Below, one piece after another: positions 9,057 through 17,763 of a stretch of 64,000 bases of DNA. The position numbers and the translations under genes are program-made. This stretch comes from Brevibacterium atlanticum (lineage in GTDB: Bacteria > Actinomycetota > Actinomycetes > Actinomycetales > Brevibacteriaceae). The stretch is from assembly GCF_011617245.1 (NCBI RefSeq), contig NZ_CP050152.1:3834503-3898502 (forward strand), read 5' to 3'. Each line of letters opens with the position of its first letter. Position 1 is the stretch's first letter. The notes under the pieces were generated by a model. That model was not told the origin of the DNA. It worked only from the letters and a program-made list of their open reading frames with translations, and searched no databases.

Positions 9057-10247
9057 TCACGCGAGGTCGGGGGTCTTCCACAGATTGAGCGCGGTGCCGA
9101 GGCCTGCCTGCACGGCGTTCTCGTAGACCGTCTTTCCCCAGGCGACGTCTTCGACACCCATGCCGCCGACGCTGAAGAGGATGGGCTGGTCGTCGAATTC
9201 GCGTCCCGGCGCCTTGCCGGAGAAGACGTCGCCGATGTTGACGACGCGGCTCTCGTCGAGTGCGCCGTCGTCGATGAGGTCCTGCCAGTAGAGTCCGATC
9301 ATTCCGAAGGCGGTTTCGTGGGAGGGCGCGGGATATTCCTCGGCCCAGGCCTCGTAGATCTTCTTCGCGTCGACGAGCAGTCGGGCCCGGCCCGAGAGCG
9401 TGTAGTCCTTGTCCATCCGCAGGTTCGCAGGGAGGCTGAGGAAGGCTCCCGGTTTGATCCAGTCGCCGTCGATGTAGGGGTAGTTCTCCGATCCGACGAG
9501 TCCGGTGACGGCTTCGGAGACGATGTCGCAGTCGCTCACCGCACCCTCGACGGTGTCGCTGATCTCGATCGTCGTGAACTGCGGGTAGTGAGCGCGGACG
9601 TAGTCGGCGAAGGACTCCGAGGTGCTGCGACGGCGACCGTGGATGACGATGTCGGTGAGGCTCGGGCGGGCGAGGGTCATCGCGTGCAGGGCCGACTTGT
9701 TCATCGCTCCGGGACCGATGATGCCCAATCGCGCGGCATCGACGGGGGCCAGCTTCTTCGCAGCGGCTCCGGGGACGGCTGCGGTGCGGTACGCGCTTTC
9801 GAGGTTGCCCGACATGATCGCGAAGGGGGCACCGGTCTCCTTGTCGTTGAGCACGATGAGGTGGATGGAGCGCGGCAGCCCCTTGTCACGGTTGTCGACG
9901 TTCGATCCGTACCATTTCACTCCGGCGGTGTCGAAGCGTCCGCCGAGGTAGGCGGCCATGGCCATGAAGCGCCGGTCGGAGGCGTCGACCGGCATGGTGG
10001 GGAACGGGCTGGTGGCGGGGAAGGAGATCTGGGCGCCGTGCGAGTTCGCGGAGTTCCCGGCCATCCGGTAGTCGCCCTCGGCGACGAGGACGAGGACCTC
10101 CTCCATCACCTCCATGCAGGATTCCATGTCCTTGACGCCGGCGGCGATCATCTGCGGTTCGTCGAGGTAGAGCATGTCGATCGTGGTGCCGGTCGGTGCG
10201 GTCGTCGGGACGGTGTCGGCGGTGGGGATCATGGTGACTGCGCTCAT
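9057..10247 (-). CDS. Ornithine cyclodeaminase/mu-crystallin family protein (tyramine oxidase subunit B-like)
   Basis: The 396-residue protein resembles the longer actinobacterial branch of the ornithine cyclodeaminase family that is often labelled tyramine oxidase subunit B. Features seen: MLYLDEPQMIAAGV at the start of the fold, RRFMAMAAYLGG, GVKWYGSN, SAYRTAAVPG, the NAD-binding region LGIIGPGAMNKSAL and the late VGGMGVEDVAWG. Family members are NAD(P)-dependent ketimine reductases, dehydrogenases or cyclodeaminases. The ATG at 10247 is preceded by AAGGAGCAGCC. It is the first gene of the nitrogen operon and diverges from a LysR gene. Substrate unknown; the neighbouring oxidase would produce an imine that such an enzyme could handle. 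Confidence 0.82.
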   Translation of the reverse strand: MSAVTMIPTADTVPTTAPTGTTIDMLYLDEPQMIAAGVKDMESCMEVMEEVLVLVAEGDYRMAGNSANSHGAQISFPATSPFPTMPVDASDRRFMAMAAYLGGRFDTAGVKWYGSNVDNRDKGLPRSIHLIVLNDKETGAPFAIMSGNLESAYRTAAVPGAAAKKLAPVDAARLGIIGPGAMNKSALHAMTLARPSLTDIVIHGRRRSTSESFADYVRAHYPQFTTIEISDTVEGAVSDCDIVSEAVTGLVGSENYPYIDGDWIKPGAFLSLPANLRMDKDYTLSGRARLLVDAKKIYEAWAEEYPAPSHETAFGMIGLYWQDLIDDGALDESRVVNIGDVFSGKAPGREFDDQPILFSVGGMGVEDVAWGKTVYENAVQAGLGTALNLWKTPDLA

Positions 10248-10429
10248 GGCTGCTCCTTGCGGTGGGGTCGGACCTTTTCCAGACAACCCCGGGCAGCAGA
10301 CCGGCGTCCAATACATTTTCAGGGCCGACTGTGAGCGAATCGCTCTCAATCTGACCAGGCAGAACGCCCGAAATATTGCGGAAACAACGGAGAAATCTCC
10401 GCACCACAGCGACTGGCTATCGTAGGCCC
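10248..10429. promoter_or_regulatory. Divergent control region between nitrogen operon and lysR
   Basis: 182 bases between two divergent genes. They contain two clean palindromes: GAGCGA-A-TCGCTC at 10333-10345, and CGGAGA-AA-TCTCCG at 10388-10401, 29 bases before the lysR start. Both are reasonable binding sites for the adjacent LysR protein, which by family habit controls the opposite gene and itself. Binding is inferred. Confidence 0.5.
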
Positions 10430-11371
10430 ATGGAACTTCGACAGCTGCGGTACTTCGTCGCCGTCGCGGACGAGCTGCACTTCGGTCGCGCCGCGGAGAG
10501 GCTGCATATGTCGCAGCCGCCGCTGAGCCTCCACGTGGGCAAGCTCGAACGCGAGCTCGGGGTGAAGCTCTTCGACCGCAGCACTCGCAGCGTCTCTCTC
10601 ACTGCGGCGGGTTCCCGGTTTTTCGACAGCGCCTCGCGCCTGCTCGGCGACCTCGATCATGCAGTGGAGGAGCTGCGCGACTTCTCTGAAGGCAGGGCTG
10701 GTCGGCTCACCGTCGGCTTCGTCAGCTCGGCCGGATATACGTTCCTTCCCGAGGTCGTCACGATGTTCCGGCAGAGCCACCCTCAGGTCACCCTCGACCT
10801 CGTGCCCTTGGCCTCCGGTGAGCAGCTCGATCGGCTGTCCGCCGGTCAGCTCGACGTGGGGATCGTCCGCGATGACGTCTCCACCGTGGCTTCCGAGGCT
10901 CGGACGGCCGATGGTCGTGGTCGACTGTCGTCCGTGCCCGTCTACGACGAGCGGTTGGTCGCCTGTCTGCCCAAGGGACACCGATTGGCGCAGCAGGCGG
11001 AGGTGACGGCCCGTCAGATCAGCCGCGTGCCGATGATCGCCTATTCCCGGGAGCTCATGCCCGGGTTCGTCGATCGCGTGTCGATGGCCCTGGGCGAGCA
11101 CAGCGCCGCGGTGACCGTGGTCGAGCAGGTCATCCACCAGGAGACCGCTCTGGGATTCGTGGCGGCCGGTGTCGGCACGAGCATCCTCCCCGAATCGATT
11201 CGGCATCTGCTGCCTCCGTCCATCGTCGCGGTGCCGCTCGCCGGCTCCCCCGTCACTCGCCTGTTGGCCGTCACGGGGCCGAACACACAGCCGCCCGCCC
11301 TCGTCGAGGGGTTCGTCGACTGCCTGCTCGAAGCCTCGAACATCGGGCTCCGGTCGGCCGCGATCGCCTAA
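10430..11371 (+). CDS. LysR-family transcriptional regulator
   Basis: A 313-residue protein with the LysR winged helix-turn-helix at residues 1-60 (LRQLRYFVAVADELHFGRAAERL and SQPPLSLHVGKLE) followed by a type 2 periplasmic-binding-like effector domain. It starts at the ATG of MELRQ; an upstream in-frame start would add an 18-residue basic extension with no family match. It diverges from the ornithine-cyclodeaminase-family operon and is followed 42 bases later by a CoA synthetase on the same strand, so it could regulate either. The two palindromes in the divergent region favour the nitrogen operon. Confidence 0.9.
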   Translation: MELRQLRYFVAVADELHFGRAAERLHMSQPPLSLHVGKLERELGVKLFDRSTRSVSLTAAGSRFFDSASRLLGDLDHAVEELRDFSEGRAGRLTVGFVSSAGYTFLPEVVTMFRQSHPQVTLDLVPLASGEQLDRLSAGQLDVGIVRDDVSTVASEARTADGRGRLSSVPVYDERLVACLPKGHRLAQQAEVTARQISRVPMIAYSRELMPGFVDRVSMALGEHSAAVTVVEQVIHQETALGFVAAGVGTSILPESIRHLLPPSIVAVPLAGSPVTRLLAVTGPNTQPPALVEGFVDCLLEASNIGLRSAAIA

Positions 11372-11413
11372 CCCACCTCGGCGCGCAGTTGTGCTGTGCG
11401 TCACAATGGGATC

Positions 11414-13345
11414 ATGGATACGCAACCGGACACCACCGCCCCCAGCTACGACGACGTCGTCGCACGCATCGATTCGGACCCCGAGGGCTTCTGGCTCGAC
11501 CAGGCCACGAACCTCATCGACTGGGTGAAGGAACCGACCCGCGCGGTCGACGACTCGAACGCCCCGATCTACCGCTGGTACCCCGACGGCGAACTCAACG
11601 TCTGCTACAACGCGCTCGATCGGCATGTCGAGAACGGCCGCGGCGACCAGGCCGCCCTCGTCTACGATTCGCCGGTGACCGACACGGTCCGCCGGGTCAC
11701 GTATGCCGAACTCCTCGACGAGGTCTCTCGCTTCGCCCGCGCGCTGTCGGACAAGGGCGTGACCAAGGGCGACCGTGTCGTCATCTATATGCCGATGATC
11801 CCCGAGGCGGCCGTGGCCATGCTCGCCTGTGCCCGCCTCGGCGCCATCCACTCCGTCGTCTTCGGCGGCTTCGCCCCGAACGAACTCGCCGTGCGCATCG
11901 ACGACACCGCGCCGAAGGCGATCGTCTCCACATCGTGCGGCGTCGAGAAGAACCGTGTCCTCGAATACAAGCCGATGCTCGACGAAGCCGTCGAGATCGC
12001 TGAGAACAAGCCGGACTTCACCGTCATCGTCCAGCGCAAGGAGCACCGCTGCGATCTCGGCGAGGCCGACGTCGACTACGCCGAGCTCCTCGCCCAGACC
12101 CCCGTGGGCATGGACCCGGTCACCGTGAAGGCCACCGATGAGCTCTACGTCCTCTACACCTCCGGCACCACCGGCAAGCCGAAGGGCATCGTCCGCGATT
12201 CCGGCGGCTACGCCGTGGCCGGCGCGTTCTCGATGCCCGCGATCTTCGGCCTCCACCCGGGCGACACGATGTTCACCGCCTCGGACGTCGGCTGGGTCGT
12301 CGGGCACACCTACATCGTCTACGCGCCGCTGCTGGCCGGCGTCACCTCGGTGCTCTACGAGGGCAAACCCGTGGGCACCCCCGATGCCGGAGCGTTCTTC
12401 CGCGCCATCGAACAGCACCAGGTCAACGTCCACTTCACCGCCCCGACGGCCATGCGCGTGGTGCGCAAGGAGGATCCGGACGGCGAGCTGATGAAGAAGT
12501 ACGACCTCTCCAGTCTGCGCGCGGAATTCCTCGCCGGCGAACGGCTCGACCCGGATACGTACGAATGGACGACGAAGACCCTCGCCGAGGCGACCGGACG
12601 TGACATCCCCGTCGTCGACAATTGGTGGCAGACGGAGACCGGCTGGCCGATCGCGGCGAATCCGCTGGGTCTGACCCGGTTCCCACTCAAGGCGGGATCA
12701 CCGACGAAGCCGGTGCCCGGCTATCGGATCGAGGTCCTCGACCCCGCCGGGACACCCGTCAAGGCAGGCGAGGAAGGGCTCATCGTCATGAAACTGCCGC
12801 TGCCTCCGGGCACGATGGCCACGGTGTGGGGCGATGACGACCGGTTCATCTCGTCGTATCTCGCGGCGTTCGACGGCTACTATCTCACCGGCGATTCGGG
12901 CTATCTGGACGAGGACGGCTACGTCTATGTCATGGGACGGACCGATGACGTCATCAACGTCGCAGGTCACCGCCTGTCCACCGGGATCATCGAGGCCGTC
13001 GTCGCTTCTCATCCCGCCGTCGCCGAGGCGGCTGTCATCGGTGTGCATGACGACGTCAAGGGTCAGATCCCCCGGGCCCTCGTGGTGCTCGGTGACTCCG
13101 CCGAGGCGGCCGATCCCGCGACCGTCACCGACGAACTCGTGGCGTTGGTGCGCAAGGAGATCGGTCCCGTCGCCGCGTTCAGGCAGGTCGACGTCGTGGC
13201 GGGGCTGCCGAAGACCCGGTCGGGCAAGATCCTGCGTAAGACCATGCGCGAGATCGCCGACGGCGCCGAGAATCCGGCAGTGCCGTCGACGATCGAGGAC
13301 CGCACGGTGCTCGACGATCTCTCGTCGGTGCTCTCCCGCGGGTGA
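11414..13345 (+). CDS. prpE: Propionyl-CoA synthetase (acetyl-CoA synthetase family)
   Basis: A 643-residue AMP-forming acyl-CoA synthetase activating a short-chain acid with ATP and CoA. It has the phosphate loop YTSGTTGKPKGIVRDSGGY, the adenine-binding WWQTETGWPI, the hinge GRTDDVINVAGHRLSTG and the acetylatable C-terminal lysine motif LPKTRSGKILRKTMR. IVRDSGG following the P-loop and the overall length fit PrpE better than Acs. The ATG at 11414 lacks a strong Shine-Dalgarno; an in-frame GTG lies 18 bases upstream. Substrate preference between propionate and acetate is not decided by sequence alone. Confidence 0.85.
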   Translation: MDTQPDTTAPSYDDVVARIDSDPEGFWLDQATNLIDWVKEPTRAVDDSNAPIYRWYPDGELNVCYNALDRHVENGRGDQAALVYDSPVTDTVRRVTYAELLDEVSRFARALSDKGVTKGDRVVIYMPMIPEAAVAMLACARLGAIHSVVFGGFAPNELAVRIDDTAPKAIVSTSCGVEKNRVLEYKPMLDEAVEIAENKPDFTVIVQRKEHRCDLGEADVDYAELLAQTPVGMDPVTVKATDELYVLYTSGTTGKPKGIVRDSGGYAVAGAFSMPAIFGLHPGDTMFTASDVGWVVGHTYIVYAPLLAGVTSVLYEGKPVGTPDAGAFFRAIEQHQVNVHFTAPTAMRVVRKEDPDGELMKKYDLSSLRAEFLAGERLDPDTYEWTTKTLAEATGRDIPVVDNWWQTETGWPIAANPLGLTRFPLKAGSPTKPVPGYRIEVLDPAGTPVKAGEEGLIVMKLPLPPGTMATVWGDDDRFISSYLAAFDGYYLTGDSGYLDEDGYVYVMGRTDDVINVAGHRLSTGIIEAVVASHPAVAEAAVIGVHDDVKGQIPRALVVLGDSAEAADPATVTDELVALVRKEIGPVAAFRQVDVVAGLPKTRSGKILRKTMREIADGAENPAVPSTIEDRTVLDDLSSVLSRG

Positions 13346-13387
13346 GTCACTCGGAAAGGTGATTCACCCGAGCGGGTGAGTCACTCG
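13338..13387. repeat. 16-bp direct repeat flanking a palindrome at the prpE stop
   Basis: GCGGGTGAGTCACTCG occurs at 13338-13353, overlapping the prpE stop codon, and again at 13372-13387. Between and overlapping them is the palindrome TCACCCG-AG-CGGGTGA at 13364-13379. The arrangement could act as a terminator or protein-binding site between the converging prpE gene and the minus-strand gene ending at 13415. Confidence 0.6.
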
Positions 13388-13414
13388 CGCGGCTGGGCCT
13401 GTCGCATAGATGGG

Positions 13415-14269
13415 TCAGGAGTTTCGGCCCTGTTCGAACCCGGCCGCGAAGCCGCGTTCGAAGGCGTCCTGGACCTCCTGGTCGTGATCGCGTTCCCGGT
13501 CGCGCCGATCCTCGGCCCATCCGAAGGGGTCGAATCCTCGGCGTCCGGGACCGAACCCGGGTCCGAAGCGGCGGCCGCCTCGGCGGGAGTCGTCCCGGCG
13601 GGAGTCGTCTCCGCAGCGATCGGCACCGAAGGCGTCGACGATCTTCGACAGTGAGGCCTTGAGGTCTTCGAACTCCTCCGAGGACAGCACGTCTTCGACC
13701 TTGTCGCCGACGGTGTCGCGCAGGTCGCGCATCCGGCGGCGCAGCTCCTCAGGGTTGACGTCTCCGGCAGGTCCCCAGCCGCGGCGTCCGCGGGGAGGCC
13801 CGTAGGTGACGGGTTCTTCTGGGCCGGGGGCGCCGTCGGCGACCATCTCGTCGTCGTCCCAGCCTCGGCGCCCGCGCCGCATCCGACCGAAGTCTCGGGG
13901 GTCGAAACCGCTGTCCTTCGCTGCGGCGCGGAATTCGCGACGCATCACGCGGCTGACCTGGCGGAGCAGCTGCGGAAGGTCGACGTCGGGATCGTCACGC
14001 TCCGACGAATCGCTCGCACCGGCATTGTCGCTCTCGGGGTCGTCGTGCGTGTCGTCGAGCACGGTTCCATCGGTCGCATCATCCGCGGCCGGGCCGATCG
14101 TGGTGTCGTCGGCACCGACGGTCGGAGCGCCCGACGCATCGTTCGATCCGTCGTTCGTGGACTCTGACTGGTCGACGGCCTCGGTCCTGGAGTTCGACTC
14201 GACGTTCTCGTTCGACGCGGAGCGTTCGACGTCGTCATTGTCATTGCTGAAGTTGTCGTGGGTACTCAT
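13415..14269 (-). CDS. Uncharacterised charged protein divergent from marR
   Basis: The protein has 284 residues. The first third is a disordered Asn/Asp/Ser/Glu stretch; the centre holds DLPQLLRQVSRVMRREFRAAAKDSGFDPRDFGRMRRGRR-type amphipathic sequence; then two helical segments (RRRMRDLRDTVGDKVEDVL and FEDLKASLSKIVDAF) and an Arg/Gly/Asp-rich end. No signal peptide, membrane segment or known domain. The start has a near-perfect AAGGAGATGAC leader. It is transcribed away from a MarR gene across a repeat-rich operator, so it is probably the gene that MarR protein represses. Function unknown. Confidence 0.75.
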   Translation of the reverse strand: MSTHDNFSNDNDDVERSASNENVESNSRTEAVDQSESTNDGSNDASGAPTVGADDTTIGPAADDATDGTVLDDTHDDPESDNAGASDSSERDDPDVDLPQLLRQVSRVMRREFRAAAKDSGFDPRDFGRMRRGRRGWDDDEMVADGAPGPEEPVTYGPPRGRRGWGPAGDVNPEELRRRMRDLRDTVGDKVEDVLSSEEFEDLKASLSKIVDAFGADRCGDDSRRDDSRRGGRRFGPGFGPGRRGFDPFGWAEDRRDRERDHDQEVQDAFERGFAAGFEQGRNS

Positions 14270-14291
14270 GTCATCTCCTTTAGTTGTTATC

Positions 14292-14344
14292 TGACATGTA
14301 TATGCAGAATGACATGCAGTGCAGGAGCATGTCAAGTAACATGT
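14292..14344. promoter_or_regulatory. MarR operator cluster
   Basis: The 86-base divergent region is AT-rich compared with its surroundings and holds repeated ACATG boxes: TGACATGTA at 14292-14300, TGACATGC at 14310-14317 with its exact complement GCATGTCA at 14327-14334 (9-base loop), and ACATGT at 14339-14344. Clustered short palindromes between a marR gene and its divergent partner are the usual operator layout. Confidence 0.65.
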
Positions 14345-14355
14345 AAAATGCGAGT

Positions 14356-14955
14356 ATGAGCTCAGACGATGACATCCAGACGATCGCGGAGGCGCTGACG
14401 CGCCTGCAGTGGCGGCGGGGCCCCGGCGGCCCGCGCGGCTTCGGGCCTCCGCGGGGGTTCAGCGGGCGAGGCGGTTTCGCCGATCCGTCGCACGGTGAGT
14501 TCCCCTTCGGCGGGCGGCACGGCGCGGAAGGCAGAGGCCGGCCGGAGCATGGTCCCGGCCGCCGCGAGGGGCACGGCGATCCTGGATTCGATTGGCGCGA
14601 GAAGTTCAAGGGCCACTTCGGCGGCCGCGCGCAGTGGCAGCTGCTCATCGCCTTGGTGCAGGCGGGCACGGCGCTCGGGGTCAGCGCTCTCGGTGAAGCG
14701 ATCGGCGTCGATCAGCCACGCGCGTCCCGACTCGTCTCTCAGGGGGTCGAACTCGGATTGCTGCGGAGGGAGGCGGACCCCGAGGATGCCCGGCGCACCC
14801 TCATCGCTCTCACCGACAAGGGGCGGGCGATCGTCAATCGATTCCGCGGCGCCCAGCGTGACAGCGTCGATCAGGCACTCAGCGAGTTCACCGCCGATGA
14901 GCGCGCCCTGCTGGCCGAGCTGCTCACGCGCCTGGCCAATGCGTGGCCGAAATGA
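14356..14955 (+). CDS. MarR-family regulator with Gly/Arg-rich N-terminal insert
   Basis: A 199-residue MarR-type repressor. The winged helix is visible from about residue 85: GTALGVSALGEAIGVDQPRASRLVSQGVEL recognition segment and the wing ADPEDARRTLIALTDKGR. Between a short N-terminal helix (residues 1-20) and the DNA-binding domain lies about 55 residues of Gly, Arg, Pro and His, absent from ordinary MarR proteins. The partner gene across the operator also has Arg/Gly-rich blocks, suggesting the two proteins contact each other or a common polyanion (inference). Confidence 0.85.
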   Translation: MSSDDDIQTIAEALTRLQWRRGPGGPRGFGPPRGFSGRGGFADPSHGEFPFGGRHGAEGRGRPEHGPGRREGHGDPGFDWREKFKGHFGGRAQWQLLIALVQAGTALGVSALGEAIGVDQPRASRLVSQGVELGLLRREADPEDARRTLIALTDKGRAIVNRFRGAQRDSVDQALSEFTADERALLAELLTRLANAWPK

Positions 14956-14967
14956 GCCTGCCCGGCG

Positions 14968-15000
14968 CGATCCCGGTCGACGCCCCTGAGAGCGGGATCG
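14968..15000 (+). terminator. Possible terminator after marR
   Basis: Inverted repeat CGATCCCG (14968-14975) and CGGGATCG (14993-15000) beginning 13 bases after the marR stop. There is no T-run. The rest of the gap to 15090 shows nothing else. Confidence 0.35.
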
Positions 15001-15090
15001 ATCGAGTCGAAGACGGAGAGGTCGGGCGTCAGCATGGCCATGCGGCTCTACCGTCTCGTGCACTCCGGCCTGGCCGCCTCGGCGCCGTCG

Positions 15091-16560
15091 TCAGTCTTCG
15101 AGGGCTCGGTCCTGGCGTTCCGCTCGGAGTGCAGCGGTGCTGAACCGGGTGAACATTCGGGAGGAGTCGCTCGACAGCGACAGCAGCACAGCGACCTGCA
15201 TGGCGATCGTCGTCAGTGCATAGATGTTCGTCGCCAGGTCGCGGTCGCCGGTGAAGTAGTTCGTCATCGACACGATCACCGAGATCGTCGACAGGGTGAG
15301 GATCCACAGCCTCGCCCGGTTGCTGCCGCGGAAGACCCGCGCCGAGGCGATCACCTGCAGGCAGCCGATGAGGAGGCTGACCCCGATGAGCACTCCCGCC
15401 GCGATCCGAGTAGCCGTGTCGTCGCTCAGCGCCGCGATGTCCGCGCTGTAGTCGGTGACTTCCGAGCGCAGTCCGTTCCAGTCCAGAAGCGTGCCGATCA
15501 CGTCCCAGGCTTGGAAGAGCAGCAGCACGAGGACAAGGGCCGCGCCGACGACGGTCTGCAGCGGTCGCCGCCGCCACAGGGTCTTCGTCACTTCGGCCAC
15601 CGACCGCGATTCGGAGTAGATCTGGGTGGCATCGAGCGCCAGTTCCAAGCGCTCTGGGTAGTCGTCCTCATCGGCGACGACCGCGGTGACGTCGACGATC
15701 GGCAGGTGTCCGTCGGTGATGATCGCGTCCCCACCTCCGTTGCGGGAGTGGTAGCCGGTGGAGAAGTCCTTGATCCGATCCACGGTGACCGAATCGTCGG
15801 CGGCCGTGACGGTGCTGACGATGTGGTCGCGTTCGACGTCGGTGTTCTCTTCGATCTTGTGCGTGAACTGCAGAGTGAACAGTGAGATCCCGACGGCTTT
15901 GTCGTAGGTGCCTGCGGCCAGCCAGTCGGCCTGGTGCCCGCCGGGCATGAGCCAACCGCTCGGGCACTTCCAGAAGCGCACGTGGTGGCGTTGGCCCGGG
16001 TCGCCGTCGACCTCCTGCTGGTACGCGAAGTCCTGTCGCCGACCGAACAGCAGCAGCGGCGACACCGGCGCCTGCGGGTAGCTGCGCTTCGTCACCGTCG
16101 AGCGGATGATCTCCCAGGTCGACGCGGGTGTGATGCTGTCGGCGAGGATCCATCCGGCCGCTCTCATCGCGTGGTGGATCTGCGCTTCCTCACCGCGCCA
16201 GGCGAGGTTGACCGGGTCGCCGAGCAGTCCGTCGGAGGTGCGGGTGCGGCCGATGAAGTAGTTCGGCACGTAGATCTGAGAGAGGATGCGGTGCAGCCTG
16301 GGCAGCGCGAGGTAGGACACGACACCCCAGAACACGAGCAGGGTCAGCACCTGCCACCACCCGAGACTGAAGCCCTTGAGGAGGATCAGCAGCGCCAGCC
16401 AGGTCGAGGCCGCCCCGCCGAAGAGGAAGAACAGATAGTCGAGGATCCCGGTCGGTGTGAAGTGGTGACGGCGGTAGACGAACGACTGCTTGAGCCGCCT
16501 CTTCTGCCCGATCTGCGCATCTGCGGCGGCGGATCCGTCCCCCGTTCCTCCCGAAGTCAT
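15091..16560 (-). CDS. LssY C-terminal-domain membrane protein
   Basis: A 489-residue protein. Two membrane segments near the N-terminus (LDYLFFLFGGAASTWLALLILL, WWQVLTLLVFWGVVSYLAL) precede a soluble domain containing the LssY-C-type pattern DPVNLAWRGEEAQIHHAMRAAGW, SPLLLFGRRQDFAYQQEV and HHVRFWKCP, followed by three or four more membrane helices. The domain is known mainly from PAP2-linked proteins and its activity is not established. An in-frame TTG 18 bases upstream is an alternative start. It sits 25 bases beyond the MerR-HEAT stop on the same strand and may be co-transcribed. Confidence 0.72.
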   Translation of the reverse strand: MTSGGTGDGSAAADAQIGQKRRLKQSFVYRRHHFTPTGILDYLFFLFGGAASTWLALLILLKGFSLGWWQVLTLLVFWGVVSYLALPRLHRILSQIYVPNYFIGRTRTSDGLLGDPVNLAWRGEEAQIHHAMRAAGWILADSITPASTWEIIRSTVTKRSYPQAPVSPLLLFGRRQDFAYQQEVDGDPGQRHHVRFWKCPSGWLMPGGHQADWLAAGTYDKAVGISLFTLQFTHKIEENTDVERDHIVSTVTAADDSVTVDRIKDFSTGYHSRNGGGDAIITDGHLPIVDVTAVVADEDDYPERLELALDATQIYSESRSVAEVTKTLWRRRPLQTVVGAALVLVLLLFQAWDVIGTLLDWNGLRSEVTDYSADIAALSDDTATRIAAGVLIGVSLLIGCLQVIASARVFRGSNRARLWILTLSTISVIVSMTNYFTGDRDLATNIYALTTIAMQVAVLLSLSSDSSRMFTRFSTAALRAERQDRALED

Positions 16561-16584
16561 GGGTGCCAGTTTAGACAATCGGCT

Positions 16585-17757
16585 TCACGCGCCGGAATGC
16601 GGAGAACCCGAATTCCCCTCGCCGAGGCGGCCCGACCGTCGCCGCAGTTCCGCGGTGGCCGTGACGGCCACCTGGCGATCATCGTCCTCGGCCAGCCGCG
16701 CGAGCAGCTCTGCCGCCTGCTCCCGGTGCGACTTCGCCGAATCACGGCTGCCCAGACCACGGCCGGACTGGTCCCGGCCGATCCGGTCCCGGCCGACCCG
16801 GTCACGGTCAACCCGTTCGTCGGCGATCTCGATGAGGACCTGGAGTGCGCGGAAGCGCTCATCGGCCCGAGGCGATCGAGCGGCTCGGTCCAGCGCGGCC
16901 ATGATGTCCCCGGAGGCCGTCGAGCCCGCAGAGACGAACCCGGCAAGAGCCTCGGCGGCGTCGATGTCCCGCGGACCGTTCATCGCGATCGTCAGAAGCT
17001 CGGGCACCGCAGCAGCGTCGTCCAGCCCGGTCAGTCCGAAGGCGCAGAGTCCCCTCACCTCGGCATCCTCATCGTTCAGGCGCGACCGAAGGGCTTCACG
17101 GATCACCTCGACCGCGTCTTCGCCGAGGTCCTCGCGCGCAGTCGTGCGGCGGATCTCATCGAGTGCGCGGATCGCTCGGACCCTCACCGCGGCAGAGGGG
17201 TCGTCGACTCCGGTCAGAAGCGGCGCGACAGCGGCGGAACCAGCCTGGGCGAGAGCCCACCGCATGGCTCCGGCCGCATTCGGCGCAGGTTCGTCGAGAA
17301 CGGCCGACGAGAGCGCTTCGATCGGCACACTGCCGTCGATACCTCCGCCCAGTGCCGCCTTGTGGCGTTGGATGACATCGGATGATTCGAGGGACCGCAT
17401 GAGATCGACGGTCCACAGCAGTGCCTCGGCATCGGTTCGGCCGAGGCGCTCGATGCGTTCGAGGTGTGCGAGCAGGCGCTCTTCGGCAGCGATGCGTTCG
17501 CGCGTCTCGGCGATGAGGTCGCCGAGCAGCCGCGTCGTGTCGAAGCTCGGGTCAGCGAGCACCTCTCCGACTTCCGTGAGACTCATTCCGAGTCGGCGCA
17601 GGCCCTCGATATGGAAGATCCGTCCGATGTCGGTATCCGAATACTCGCGGTATCCGGCGGATGTCCGATCACTGGGTTCGAGCAGGCCGATGGATTCGTA
17701 GTGACGCAGCATCCGCGCGCTGACGCCGGAGCGCCGGGCGACCTCGCCGATGCGCAT
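16585..17757 (-). CDS. MerR-family regulator fused to HEAT repeats
   Basis: A 390-residue protein. Residues 1-70 are a clear MerR winged helix (MRIGEVARRSGVSARMLRHY, LLEPSDRTSAGYREYSDTDI), followed by the dimerisation coiled coil (ETRERIAAEERLLAHLERIERL). The usual short effector domain is replaced by about 250 residues of HEAT-like helical pairs (DDPSAAVRVRAIRALDEI, NDEDAEVRGLCAFGLTGL, DIDAAEALAGF). Near residue 320 a 15-bp tandem repeat encodes VDRDRVGRDRIGRDQSG. ATG at 17757 follows GAGGTGG; a GTG two codons upstream is possible. A separate HEAT protein lies just upstream on the same strand, behind a MerR-type promoter, so the two are probably a regulator-target pair. Confidence 0.83.
   Translation of the reverse strand: MRIGEVARRSGVSARMLRHYESIGLLEPSDRTSAGYREYSDTDIGRIFHIEGLRRLGMSLTEVGEVLADPSFDTTRLLGDLIAETRERIAAEERLLAHLERIERLGRTDAEALLWTVDLMRSLESSDVIQRHKAALGGGIDGSVPIEALSSAVLDEPAPNAAGAMRWALAQAGSAAVAPLLTGVDDPSAAVRVRAIRALDEIRRTTAREDLGEDAVEVIREALRSRLNDEDAEVRGLCAFGLTGLDDAAAVPELLTIAMNGPRDIDAAEALAGFVSAGSTASGDIMAALDRAARSPRADERFRALQVLIEIADERVDRDRVGRDRIGRDQSGRGLGSRDSAKSHREQAAELLARLAEDDDRQVAVTATAELRRRSGRLGEGNSGSPHSGA
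16763..16823. repeat. 15-bp in-frame tandem repeat in merR-HEAT
   Basis: Units at 16763-16777, 16778-16792 and 16793-16807, with a degraded fourth. The second and third read CCGATCCGGTCCCGG and CCGACCCGGTCACGG. They encode repeated Gly/Val-Arg-Asp on the minus strand. Confidence 0.75.
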
Positions 17758-17763
17758 ATCCAC

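Noticed and set aside
6487..9081. Longer start for the oxidase-hydrolase at 9081
   Set aside because: The extra 35 residues precede the FAD strand with no family match and overlap the upstream gene; the GTG at 8976 fits better.
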